Under the pieces are notes generated by a model. That model worked only from the letters and a program-made list of their open reading frames with translations. It searched no databases and had not been told where the DNA came from. 64,000 nt of DNA from Gamarada debralockiae (lineage: Eukaryota > Ascomycota > Leotiomycetes > Helotiales > Hyphodiscaceae). Shown here in pieces: positions 1 to 10,621 of this stretch. The stretch lies in contig NXFV01001959.1 in assembly GCA_002803225.1 (NCBI GenBank), positions 62,001 to 126,000 on the forward strand, in the 5' to 3' direction. The translations under genes and the position numbers were made by a program. How positions within the stretch are numbered: position 1 is the stretch's first letter; each line of letters begins with the position of its first letter.

Positions 1-379
1 TCACAATACCCGGTAATACAGTAGGAACGGCACGTCGCTTATATAAGTGGTCTATTCCCGGAATTCTTAACGCTACCTCGTAACGAGCCACGCCACAGAA
101 ATCCATGTCACATTCAAAGATCTAGAATCCAAAATCGTCGCACCTCAAATCCGACGCCCTCCTCTTCTCAAATACGACGACAGCCTCACACCGTCTACCA
201 CCAGCGAACCCTCTCCGCGATAATCGCAACCGCTCATCATACACACTCGATCTATCGACTCATACGACGCTCGATCCAACTCTCGTGAATGTGACATCTC
301 AGAACCCTACCTCAAGATCTCCGGCGGGGTGTTCGAACGGCAAGCCCGTACGACCCTCTCCCTCCCCTCGCATACAGCC
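1..379. other. 5' flank of the F-box-like gene
   Basis: No gene seen. The stretch just before position 380 is rich in C and T runs, as is usual for a fungal promoter and 5' leader. Confidence 0.5.
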
Positions 380-3115
380 ATGGACAGCGAGTTTCCCTTG
401 AAGAATACTGCCGACACATCTTTGGTTTTCGAAAAGGTTTTCAAGCACCCCGAAGGCCTGCTAACGGCGAGAAATCTCGTCAGACTCCTGATACACGAGA
501 TGGAGGACAAGCAACCAAGACCTATCCAGGCCTCACAGCAAACAATCACGAACTCTTTCCAGGTTTCTCGACCAATATCAGGCTTAAACCCTACCATGCC
601 AAATGCATTGAAGCAGGTTCTTACTTTCAGCGACTCGCACATTCAGGCGTTTGGCGAGGATATTCTTGGAAGAACAGATCTGTCCGCAGACAAGGGCGAC
701 AGCCTTGAGACAGTTGAACAATGTAAGCTAATTCAGTTCCCTATTACCAATGGCGACTTTACTTTCAAAAGTTCTGAAGCTGACATCAACGCTACAGCCC
801 ACATCAAACTGGTACCTTCCTCAAACGCAGCTGCCAATCTCGGCGATCTATACCTCTTCAACCGACGTTCTTCTCATACCGAACAGAGCTCCACGAAACA
901 AACATACTTCCAAAATGTATCACATACTAGTTCGCCACTGCAGAGATTATCCCCGATCCATAGGAATTCCTCCGCCTTCGTTGTCGACGGTAAGTCTGAA
1001 GAACAGATCGGAATCAGTCGTCCACCCCAGAGTGGAGTACAAAACGACAACTCTCAGTCTCTGATTCACTCGTCGAGTGCACAATGTTCAACTGGTGAAC
1101 TCACCTTCTCTTCGAATCTCTCTACGATAGATCAAGAATTCCTCGGGTTCAGTTCAATGAATTACTCCAAGCAACCTTCAACTCCTCCTTCCACCACCGA
1201 CTCACGTCACTCTTCGCACAAATCGATCGGAAGACCGCAGAACTCCCTTCTCGCGCCTCAACCTCACAAGATTCCGAGACTATGCATGCAACACGCAGCA
1301 GCCATGTCGTTTCCCCATATCGCCAGCAAGTCGTCAAACGATTGTGAAATGCTACAGGTTGTGGAGGGGTATATGCCAATGAACGCAGCAGCACCTGGAG
1401 TTACCGCAATACGTCCTTCTTCTAAGTCGACAAGCGGAACCAGGCAGACGAAGAAGTCGGCCCCCAGGAAGCGGAAAAGTGATGTCGAAGGAGAGCCTGC
1501 GAAGAAGCCGAAACCTGACAAGACAACCAAGGTAAAGCGTACACCGAAACCCAAACCGGAGAAAAAAGAACTTGTATGTACACCTTATTATTATTGTGGA
1601 AGACAATTGCTAACCCTCATTCAGGCAAAATACCAGCTTGACCATGCTATCTGGATGCGTATTCTAGAGTTCACTCCAGTCCAATTCTTGGGAAAAGCGC
1701 GGCTCATCTGCAAAGAGTTCCGGGCCATGGTCGATCAATTCACTTCCATTTATGTCAACTGTCGCAAAGAGAATTACGGCCACGATATGCCGCCGCCGCC
1801 GCTGGGCCTCACCGAAAGACAATATAGCAATTTACTTGGAAGTAAGGGCTGCCTCGAACCGGGTTGTGCGGACAAGAATGCTTCGAGAACACATTGGTCG
1901 TGGGCAAAGCGATGGTGTGTGAAGTGCTGGAGGAGCAAGATCGAAAGAGAGGATCGGCTCATCAAGAATCGTGCAGACCGTTTCACCAACCGTACCACCC
2001 TCACGAAATTGCTCGAGTGTATTCCCGTGGGTATGCACGACTCGTTCATGAAGCCTCATGATTACATTGATGTTGATGACAATCGACCTCGAGGCGCTCC
2101 ACGACTCTACAAATATTACCTAAAAGAAGACGTCGAAAGAATCTTCCAACAATATGATGACCTTGAGCCAGAACCTTACGAAGAGGATCCAAATAAGACA
2201 GCCGAAGAGAATGCAGCTGCTCTCACTCGTCACCAAGAGGAATTAGCTGGCCTAGATGAAAAGCGCGCTAATTTCCTTGCCACTGAAAAGGCTAAGATTG
2301 ATGCACACATGGAACTGGTCCAAAAGATCGAGGCAGGGGTGAGAAAACGAAGAGAAACGAACCGGACTCCCTACGACGAAAATAGGAATGCCCGCAAAGA
2401 GCTCTTTACCAGACGTGCTAAGGAGGATCTCCCTCATATTGACGAAGATTTCGTCAAGAATACAACCGCCTTCAAGGCTGCAACTCGTGTTTTTAGAGAT
2501 GGTGGTACCGAACGTGGTTGGCAGACTTTGAAGCCGAAGATTGAGAAGGAATGGGAGACATCGAAAGGGAAAATCCAGGCCAATAACTCCAGTAACGATT
2601 TGCCGCAACTTGATGGTGCCGCCGACGTAGATGATGAGGTCGAATTCGATGAGATGCACATGGATATTGACAACCCTCAAACAGGGATTCTTCAGAGAAA
2701 CATCGTCCAGTATGGACGTACGCAGACCGAGGCTTTCCTGGATAGGAGGAATATGACACGGATGCCCCACCACACGCGCGCGCTACCTCCTCCATCGTTC
2801 ATTGCTGCAGCGGCCGCCCCTATGGGCCACGGTAACATGTCCCGACAACCGCTTTCTTCATCATTGGGAATGGGCTCATTTTTTCCTGGAATAATACCTA
2901 ATGCTGTACCAACATCCCATGGCCACACTGGAAACTCCCTCTCAGCGTCTCTCGGGTTCTCTAATTCGGAATGGCAAGGTCAATTTTCTTCCTCTCAGGC
3001 TGCTTCCATGGCAATCTCGGCTGGAAACATGAACGGACCTTCCAGCGCTCCAATGTCCATCCAGTCACTCGTCCACCCGACTCCCTCAACTTCTCGGACC
3101 AGCAACTCCTCCTAG
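380..3115 (+). CDS. F-box-like, Cys-containing nuclear protein (function unknown)
   Basis: I chose the ATG at 380 because the open frame further upstream has no ATG. A 51-nt intron is likely at 1574-1624 (GTATGT donor, GCTAAC branch, CAG acceptor, phase 0), giving 894 residues. Residues 1-340 are Ser/Thr-rich and disordered. A strongly basic Lys/Pro-rich stretch just before the intron looks like a nuclear localisation region. Directly after the intron is an F-box-like helix pair (ILEFTPVQFLGKARLICKEF), then a Cys cluster from about residue 473 (GCLEPGC, then WCVKCW) that could bind zinc. A charged helical region and a Ser/Met/Gly-rich tail follow. F-box proteins usually recruit substrates to SCF ubiquitin ligases; that role here is inferred from one weak motif. 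The intron length is a multiple of three and it has no stop, so retention would keep the frame. Confidence 0.8.
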   Translation: MDSEFPLKNTADTSLVFEKVFKHPEGLLTARNLVRLLIHEMEDKQPRPIQASQQTITNSFQVSRPISGLNPTMPNALKQVLTFSDSHIQAFGEDILGRTDLSADKGDSLETVEQCKLIQFPITNGDFTFKSSEADINATAHIKLVPSSNAAANLGDLYLFNRRSSHTEQSSTKQTYFQNVSHTSSPLQRLSPIHRNSSAFVVDGKSEEQIGISRPPQSGVQNDNSQSLIHSSSAQCSTGELTFSSNLSTIDQEFLGFSSMNYSKQPSTPPSTTDSRHSSHKSIGRPQNSLLAPQPHKIPRLCMQHAAAMSFPHIASKSSNDCEMLQVVEGYMPMNAAAPGVTAIRPSSKSTSGTRQTKKSAPRKRKSDVEGEPAKKPKPDKTTKVKRTPKPKPEKKELVCTPYYYCGRQLLTLIQAKYQLDHAIWMRILEFTPVQFLGKARLICKEFRAMVDQFTSIYVNCRKENYGHDMPPPPLGLTERQYSNLLGSKGCLEPGCADKNASRTHWSWAKRWCVKCWRSKIEREDRLIKNRADRFTNRTTLTKLLECIPVGMHDSFMKPHDYIDVDDNRPRGAPRLYKYYLKEDVERIFQQYDDLEPEPYEEDPNKTAEENAAALTRHQEELAGLDEKRANFLATEKAKIDAHMELVQKIEAGVRKRRETNRTPYDENRNARKELFTRRAKEDLPHIDEDFVKNTTAFKAATRVFRDGGTERGWQTLKPKIEKEWETSKGKIQANNSSNDLPQLDGAADVDDEVEFDEMHMDIDNPQTGILQRNIVQYGRTQTEAFLDRRNMTRMPHHTRALPPPSFIAAAAAPMGHGNMSRQPLSSSLGMGSFFPGIIPNAVPTSHGHTGNSLSASLGFSNSEWQGQFSSSQAASMAISAGNMNGPSSAPMSIQSLVHPTPSTSRTSNSS

Positions 3116-3957
3116 GATTCCGGGCCCACTAATCCGCTACTGTAGTAGAACAGTCGATGGAATGAGTTTTCGAATCACGCACATGATTTTCTGAATTTTA
3201 GCGATTGGGTCTCTGCTTACATGAATCATGGCTCCTGGGAACCCTTTGTGGAAGTACCTCGAGGAACGTATTTCACTAGCGAAATAGGCGTGTCAGAATG
3301 CCTTTCTTCTTTTCCTTTGGCGTGGTGTTTCTGGTGCGTTGTCCTTGCATTACGATTGAGATTCGGCCTTTCGGCGGAGTATTACGGATTTGGCCTGGTT
3401 GATATGGATGGGCTGGACTGGACTGGAAAGGGAAGGAGTCTACATTTGCACATAGCACATAGCAATCGCACGAACGTTAATAGATCATAGACCATCTGTC
3501 TCGTCGTGAACAGTATTTTACGTGACTAAAGGCCATAAACGGTGAATCTGTTTCAACAACTAGAAAATCCAAGAAGGCCATCAACAAATGTAGAACTCTG
3601 ACTTGCCCTTTTTAAGTGAGAAATCCCTTTTTTTACATCGGCACTTATCGAGTTCTACCTATGCGGGCATTTTGCTGTAACCGTATTGGCCACCGAGATT
3701 CAGCCGCATCGCTTTTCTCGCCAGGTTCCCTCCTATTACCTCAACATGAAGACAAAAGTGCAGCCTCATAGCAATACATCGCGACATTTCTCCTTAGCAA
3801 TCATCCACCCGTACCCCTCGATTGGTAAGGACTCTTTGGCGATTTCCCTTGCTGAACGTCGAGTCGTCGATACAAGGAGTAAGTGCCAAGACAGTAAGCC
3901 TCGGACAGCCACAATATGTCGCCGAACTCAACCTCGACACCATAGCAACCAAACAAA
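3116..3957. other. Intergenic, 3' region and promoter
   Basis: No supported gene. It separates the F-box-like gene from the caspase/NF-YA gene. Short open frames here have no coding character. Confidence 0.5.
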
Positions 3958-6574
3958 ATGAGCACCGCTCTTTCTAGAAAAAGATCCATCGATAGCAACA
4001 CAGGGCTGGAAGACCTCCAAGCAACCCCTTTAAAAAGGCGCCGCTCTTACTCGGTCTCCTCCTCGTCCTCACTTTCTCTCCTTGACACCCCCCTCACACC
4101 AAGGCCACGTCCTCCACCATGTGGCTACGACCTCGACCGGTTAAACTATCATATACATCTCCAAGATTTCGGTACTGAGCTCCAAAAAGCCACTAATGCC
4201 ATCTTCCCTGGTGATCAGTTAAGCAGATATGAGAAAGTAGATGTGATCTTGTTGTCGTGGGAGGAAGAAGATCCTAATTTGCCGGTGAGTATTGAGATTG
4301 CGGAATTAGGTGAAACTTTTAGGGAGTTGTATGGGTATCAGGTGGAGGAGTGGTTGATACCGGGGGAGGATTGTCACAATCGGCTCCAGTCGAAGATTCT
4401 TCAATTTCTCGGCGACAGTGATCCACGGCATCTTAAGATCGTGTATTATGCTGGACATGGCAAATTAACGAACCATGGACAGCCTGCCTGGACTAGGTAA
4501 GTATCTTCCTCCCTTCAATCGAAGTTACTTTGTTGATATGACGGAACGAAGTCGTCGCAACAGCTGCAAAGATCGATGCCCTACCATCAAATGGTCCGGC
4601 ATCCAAAACACTCTTGAAGAATCTCGTTCAGACGTGTTGATACTTTTGGATTGCTGCTCGTCGGGTGTTTGTACTACGGATGAAGGCAATGGAGTCACAG
4701 AGTTGATTGCAGCTTGTGCTTATAACGCCATCGCCAATGGAGTTGGTCCTTTTTCGTTCACACATGCTTTGAACACGAAGTTGAGGCAGATGGCCCAGCT
4801 TCCTTACTTCACTATCGGGTATTTGTACAATGCTATCTTTACAGAGATTCAGGGTTGGAGGCCAGAAGATTCAAGACATAGGAAGGTTCCGGTACATCTT
4901 GTTCTCAGTCAGAATCATGAGTGGCCTAGGAGTATTCGGCTTTCGAATTTTTCTAAAGGAAAGGCGCGGACTACATCCAATAGACCTCCTTCACCTCTAC
5001 CAATTGGAAGCTCTTCTCAAGCATTGCATTTGAAGATCCCGCCGGCTCCAGAATCCTCTCAGCCAGGCTCACAGCCACCCGATAGCACAAGTCCCTTCAG
5101 TCAAGGACCTTCGCCATGTTCCTCTGGAACATCTCTCTCGAACTTACCAGAGTATCCTCGATTGCTTTTCAGCATCCGGCTCAGCGAAGATGTCAAGCCC
5201 AACGAGCTCTCTTCGGAATTGTTTGCCGACTGGCTCAGGTCTGTGCCTGTCTCTGCTAATCTGATCAGAGTTGAAGCTGGGTTTGCAAGCGATTCGACGT
5301 TGTTGTTCTTGTCTATGCCGCCGGCTGTGCTTAGATATCTGCCGTTGGATCCGGCTATAACACTTCTGGGGACCGTTCGGTCGCAAAATATGATGATGAA
5401 ACCAGAATGGATTCCGACGGGAGCAGCAGAAGACGCGAAGATGGGTAGTCGATTTGAGCAACCCCAGGATGCCGCCAAGCTCTACCATAAAGTTCCCGAA
5501 GCCCACACGGCCAATCCTGCATCAATCAGCACTGCTCCCACTGAGGCTATCTCGCCCAACGGCGACAATCTCACTTTCCCCACCCCAGAGCTCTCAACCT
5601 TCACAGACGACCTCCACGACAAAGTCGAAGCCATCCGCGCGTGGAATGACCTAGAAAATGTCGCACAGACCGAAACATCGCCGATGCAAAGCCGGACTGG
5701 TACATCGAACTCAATAGGAGCTTCCAAGACAGGGGCTGATGGGATGCCGTCTCCCTTCTACTCCGACAACGACCTCCACTCTCCACATGATTCCCATTCC
5801 AAATCGAATGATCACGATTATGAGCCCAGCTATGTCGGCAAGATCAAAGACACTCCATCCAACGCTGATGTCAAAGCTAGTCAACGAATCGATGAACCCG
5901 AGCCCGAGCAAGTCTCTGGTACGATGGAAGAGGCGCCTCTGTACGTCAATGCCAAACAATTTCACCGAATTTTAAAACGTCGCGTGGAAAGGCAAAGATT
6001 AGAAGAGGTGTTGGTGTTGCAGTCAAAAGGAAGAAAACCGTACTGGCATGAAAGTAGACATAACCACGCGATGAGAAGACTTAGAGGCCCGGGTGAAAGA
6101 TCCTTGACAGCTGATGAGGTTGCGGAGATCGAGAGAACAAAGGGAGATGGCGGAGAGGAGGGCGACAAGACGCAGAAGACATCAACGCAAGCCCTCTCTA
6201 GCAGCGTCACAAAGGAGCCTTTCGATCTCAAGCGCTTCTCGACAAGTCTTTCACAGTCACCCAAGGAAAACGCTCCAGTTACTCCTCAAGTCGTCCATCA
6301 GACCCCTCAAGAACCTTCCTTGAGTCCCTCGTGTAGTGCACCGTCTACTCCCGGAGTCCACACCGACAATGAAGAAGCTACATCTGTCTATTCGCTGCCA
6401 GTTGATCAGCAAAACCAGGTGGTTCTTGCCAAGATGAAACCAGCTCATCTCTCGTTGAATGGGTCCATGTTCGGAGGAGACATACCGGAGGATATCGGGT
6501 ACGAGATCTACAAGCTCGGGACGCTGGTTCAGGCTTTGAACCCAAGGCGCCATGAGATCGAGGAGGGGTGGTGA
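3958..6574 (+). CDS. Caspase-like (metacaspase-type) domain fused to NF-YA/HAP2 CCAAT-factor domain
   Basis: Two exons, 3958-4496 and 4564-6574; the 67-nt intron starts GTAAGT and ends CAG, and only this acceptor keeps the frame. The product is 849 residues. The N-terminus is basic and Ser-rich. The caspase-like fold carries the His in YYAGHG (H167) and the Cys in LLDCCSSG (C211 in the usual nucleophile position), so the dyad looks complete. A Pro/Ser-rich linker with one small folded-looking segment follows. Residues about 637-698 match the NF-YA core: the HAP3/HAP5-contact helix ([16 protein letters not shown]) and the DNA-contact part ([15 protein letters not shown]). The usual GxGGRF is replaced by GPGERS. 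A tail of about 150 residues follows. Exon 2 has no stop between the two domains, so they lie in one frame. NF-YA proteins bind CCAAT boxes with HAP3 and HAP5. A protease-linked regulator is inference. Confidence 0.85.
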
Positions 6575-7353
6575 GGGAAATAAATGGTGAAAGGAGTTTG
6601 TTGCTATGTCACGTGATGCGATCCGAATTGTCCGCAACCCTCTTTCCATTCTCAGCACGAAAACTCTTTCTTATAATATAGGTCTTGGTACTCAAAACCT
6701 GTCCCACTCTAAAACCATGCTGATGTTTCGAACTTTCGGAACCAGAATCAAAATTATTTTTATTCTAAGTCACCTGCGTCGATCACGAACCCATGTTCCC
6801 CATGCGCTAAATGGACAAAACTAAAAAAGGGCGAATATCTATGCGATGTGCAACAAAAATGATCGTCTTCAATTTATCCCTCCATGTGATTGCTGCTGTC
6901 TTTACGCCATCGAAGCCACTGTCGAGCGCCGTACCTAGGCCATTTTCTTCCTGCCGCCCTGACGTGGGTTTGGCGTTCGCAGGGGACTTCCTTCTGACTT
7001 GGAGGGTTATCAGGAATGTGAATGGTGGGATGAGGCGATTGGTGTTCGCAAAGGCTCTGACTGGGCGGAATGCAAGCCGCTTCCGATCCTTTTTCTATGC
7101 ACGTGAAGGAGGGTTGAAAGTGGGATAGTTACAATAGACTTTGAAGATACAAAGGTGGAGTTAAGGCCGTAAGATCTTGGCAGGTGCATCCTATTGTGTA
7201 CAACCTCCCTCCTTTGCTAGTGTTGCAATTTTGTGATTGTCTCAAAACTCGGGAAGAGAGTTAGCTAGCAGAACTTGCACAGTACTGCGAGAGGTAAGAA
7301 TCCAAGTGCAAAGGCCAGAATCAAAGTACTTTGGGTGGACTTCGATACTTATC
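6575..7353. other. Intergenic
   Basis: No supported gene. It holds one exact copy of the GAYSTGCAACAAAA motif (6845-6858) and, just before the P450 start, the 15-mer CAGAATCAAAGTACT (7316-7330) that recurs downstream of the P450. Confidence 0.5.
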
Positions 7354-9137
7354 ATGGCTGTACTTCCTCAAGAGCCTGTTTTGCCATTTGGCATAAGCAA
7401 TCAGCTTGCTGCCGGCGCTGTTGTTGTGCTACTGGTTTCCTATATTCTTTACCGAGTAAGCATTACTCCAAGAACAAGCAGATCCCAGAGCTAACACTCC
7501 CTCCAGATCTCGATATCCACAGATATTCCATACATAAAGGGAATTCCCGAAATACCGGGTGCCCTCCCACTAACAGGGCACCTCCTCGAACTCGGCGACG
7601 ACCATGCCACGGTCTGCGAGTCCTGGTGGCGCAAATACCGCACCTCCGTCTTCCAAATCCGCCTTGGAAACACCCGTGCTGTGGTAGTGAACTCCTTCGA
7701 CGACGCCAAGCGCATGTTAATCGGGCATCAATCCGCTGTTATTGACCGTCCTACTCTGTATACCTTCCACGGAATCATCAGCAGCACCCAAGGCTTCACG
7801 ATCGGATCCAGTCCTTGGGATGAGAGCTGCAAGAACAAACGCAAGGCATCCGGCCAAGCACTCGGGAGAGCGAAGATCAGGGATTACTTCGACATGTTTG
7901 ATCTGGAATCTTACTGTATTGTGAGAGATCTTGCGAGGGGTTCGAAGAATGGGACCGTTGAGATCAGTGTGAGGCCGTATATTCAACGATATGCGCTGAA
8001 TACGACGTTGACGTTGTGTTATGGGATAAGAATGGATTCGGTGTATGACAGTATGTTGAGGGAGATTTTGGAAGTTGGATCGGCGATATCGCTCTTGAGG
8101 AGTGCGAGCGAGAATTATCAGGACTATATTCCAATTTTGAGGTATTTACCGAATAACGAAAAGAATAAGAGGAGTAGGGAGTTGAGAGATAGAAGGGATA
8201 AATACTTGAATGCGCTGTTGGATCAGGTGAGGGAGATGATCCGCAAAGGAACCGACAAGCCTTGTATCTCGGCGGCAATTCTGAAGGATGAGGAGACAAA
8301 ACTCACTGGGGTGGAAGTGAGCAGTATCTGTCTCTCCCTGGTTTCCGGAGGGTTCGAAACGATTCCGGGAACGCTCACGTCGTGCATCGGGTCACTATCT
8401 ACGCCCGAGGGACAGATCTTCCAAGAAAAGGCATACCAGGACATCAAACGAATGTACCCAGATGTTCGAGACACATGGAGGAACAGTTTTCAAGATGAGA
8501 AGGTGCCATACGTCAACGCAATCATCAAGGAAGCAGCCAGATACTACACCGTATCTGCGATGTCTTTGCCTAGGAAGACGATTACTGAGGTGGATTGGGA
8601 TGGTGCGAAGATTCCGGCTAAGACGATGATTTTGATCAATGCGCAAGCAGCAAATCATGGTACTTACCTTTCCACCCTAGAGTGTAAGCAAAGAGAACTG
8701 ACACGAGTACAGATGTCGACCACTTCGGTCCCTCAGCTGCCATCTTCAATCCAGAGCGCTGGCTCAAATCCGACGGCAGCATCGACCCCGCAAGCGAGAA
8801 AGTCAGCACCGGCATTCAGCACTTCTCATTCGGCGCCGGTTCTCGAGCTTGTTCGGGTCAGATCATTGCTTCTCGTCTCCTCTACACGGCTCTGATCCGC
8901 ATCATCTGCTCATATCGGATTGTGGCGAGCGAGTCTCAGCCTCCGAATACGGATTATGTTGATTATAATCAATTTAAGAGTGCACTTGTGGCTATCCCGA
9001 GAGACTTCAAGGTTAAGTTGATTCCGAGGGATGGGATGGAGGGGGCTAGTGAGGTCGGGACGTTGGAGGAGTGCTTGGAGGAGGCCAGGGGGAGGACGGA
9101 GGGGTATTATAAGGAGGAGGAGGGTGTGAAGATTTGA
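7354..9137 (+). CDS. Cytochrome P450, CYP504-like (phenylacetate hydroxylase type)
   Basis: Three exons: 7354-7455, 7507-8659 and 8713-9137, joined by introns of 51 and 53 nt with good splice signals; the spliced frame is continuous and gives 559 residues. Residues 15-34 form an N-terminal membrane anchor for the ER. The I-helix region reads SGGFETIPG, the K-helix ExxR is EAAR, then NPERW, and the heme loop is FSFGAGSRACSG with C465 as the likely heme thiolate. The I-helix and the LxSPEGQ-like stretch after it resemble the CYP504 family, which hydroxylates phenylacetate and related aromatic acids; substrate is not shown by the sequence. The C-terminal extension after the heme loop is somewhat long. 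No cluster partner is visible next to it. Confidence 0.9.
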
Positions 9138-10621
9138 GTTGGTCAAAGCCGAATTGGGCCGTGAACTTGTGACCGCTCAAACGGATTGAACGATTCAGAT
9201 CTGAGAAATCGAGGAGGACACGATGGCTAGGCATCGAAGGCGTTCAAAATACAAGAAATAAGTCTGTTTCTTCTCCCCAGTTTGCTACATAATTCTTTCT
9301 TTATTGTTTCTTGTTAGAGTTTCACGTACTCGAGATCTTTCTCAAAAGAAATTCTAAGTAGTTCTCAGCTCTGAAGTCCGGTCAAAGCGCTTGCCTCCTG
9401 GCGTAGAAAAAGGGGCTTGAGATGCGGCAACATTTAGCGTTCAGCGCTAAAAGATAGATGCGCAACGAAAGTTTTCAGAATCAAAGTACTGTCAATAATC
9501 GTGTCTTTGCTTAGTCAGCTAAGTGTCAAACTTTACCCCTTAGCAAACAAGCGTCACTTAAGGATTGCACTAAATTCTCAGACCTGCAACAAAAAACACC
9601 TAAGCGGTGTTAGAGTTAATAGTTCAAATAGCGTTAAAAATTATTGCTTTCAGAGTGATTCAGTCCAGGGAATGGGGCTAATGAAAAGTGAAGGCCTCCC
9701 TTGGTACCTCAATTCATTTCCAAGAGAGCGACCACCCATGTTCACGAGAACCACTCGACTTTTCTCAGAAGGAAAGAAAGGGTCTAGATAACATCTCAGA
9801 CCAGACCACCGCTGCAAGTATGGACCTCCACAACGTTCAAGGCAATGTCAACATAGCCAGTGATCACGTGATACTTGTTGAATTAGAGGACAAGCTTCAT
9901 TCCTTCGTTGTGTGTGTCACTCAAAGACCAACTTATAGATAGATCAGCTAAGTTGGATGGCAAGTTTTTTTTTTTTAACATATCACATCCTAGGTTCAAG
10001 TTGGTTCCTAATTCTCAGATCATATGTACTGGCTCTGTTGCTCTTCGTAGTCCAGGTCTTAGTTCGAAAACAGCTCCTCCAAACTCGTCCAAGTTGGACC
10101 TGTACGTCTTTGTTGCACGTCTAAGTAAGGTTCGGTCTGGGAGAAAGGGTCATGATGTTGGGCTAAGCTCAGAGCTGTGCTCCGGAACGCAGGTAGTTGA
10201 TCGGGCATCGAAATCGGGAGAACGTCAGATTCTCCTATTGTCCAAGAAGAATGGTTGACCCTGGAAGAAGACTCAAAGGATCTTCCGTCTAGTCTTTGTC
10301 TGACTTTGTGAGACCCATTATTCTTTCCATCGCTAAAAAAAAAATATAATGAGCTCAAACTGCCGGTCATGGTCGAACAATGGACAACAAAGAAACACTG
10401 CATTTTATAAAACGATTCTTCTCGAAGCCGAACAAGGGAATTCGGAGGAATGACTGAACAAAGTGATTCATAAAATCTTTGAAAGGATTCAAATAAGAGC
10501 ATTGTTTCCCCACACTCGTTTCTGCTCGAGAAACTTTACTCATCTATATGCAGCGCAAACAAACACAACCCTCATATATCAAAACGCAAACATCTCAACA
10601 TCTAATAAACAAATCAACGAG
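9138..10621. other. Intergenic with repeated TGCAACAAAA-type motifs
   Basis: No supported gene. There is one exact GAYSTGCAACAAAA site at 9581-9594, near matches at 9457-9470 and, on the - strand, at 10107-10120, and the 15-mer CAGAATCAAAGTACT at 9476-9490. A T-run lies at about 9966-9976 and an A-run near 10336. Confidence 0.5.

Noticed and set aside
2252..2773. 173-codon open frame on the - strand
   Set aside because: Shadow of the F-box-like gene.
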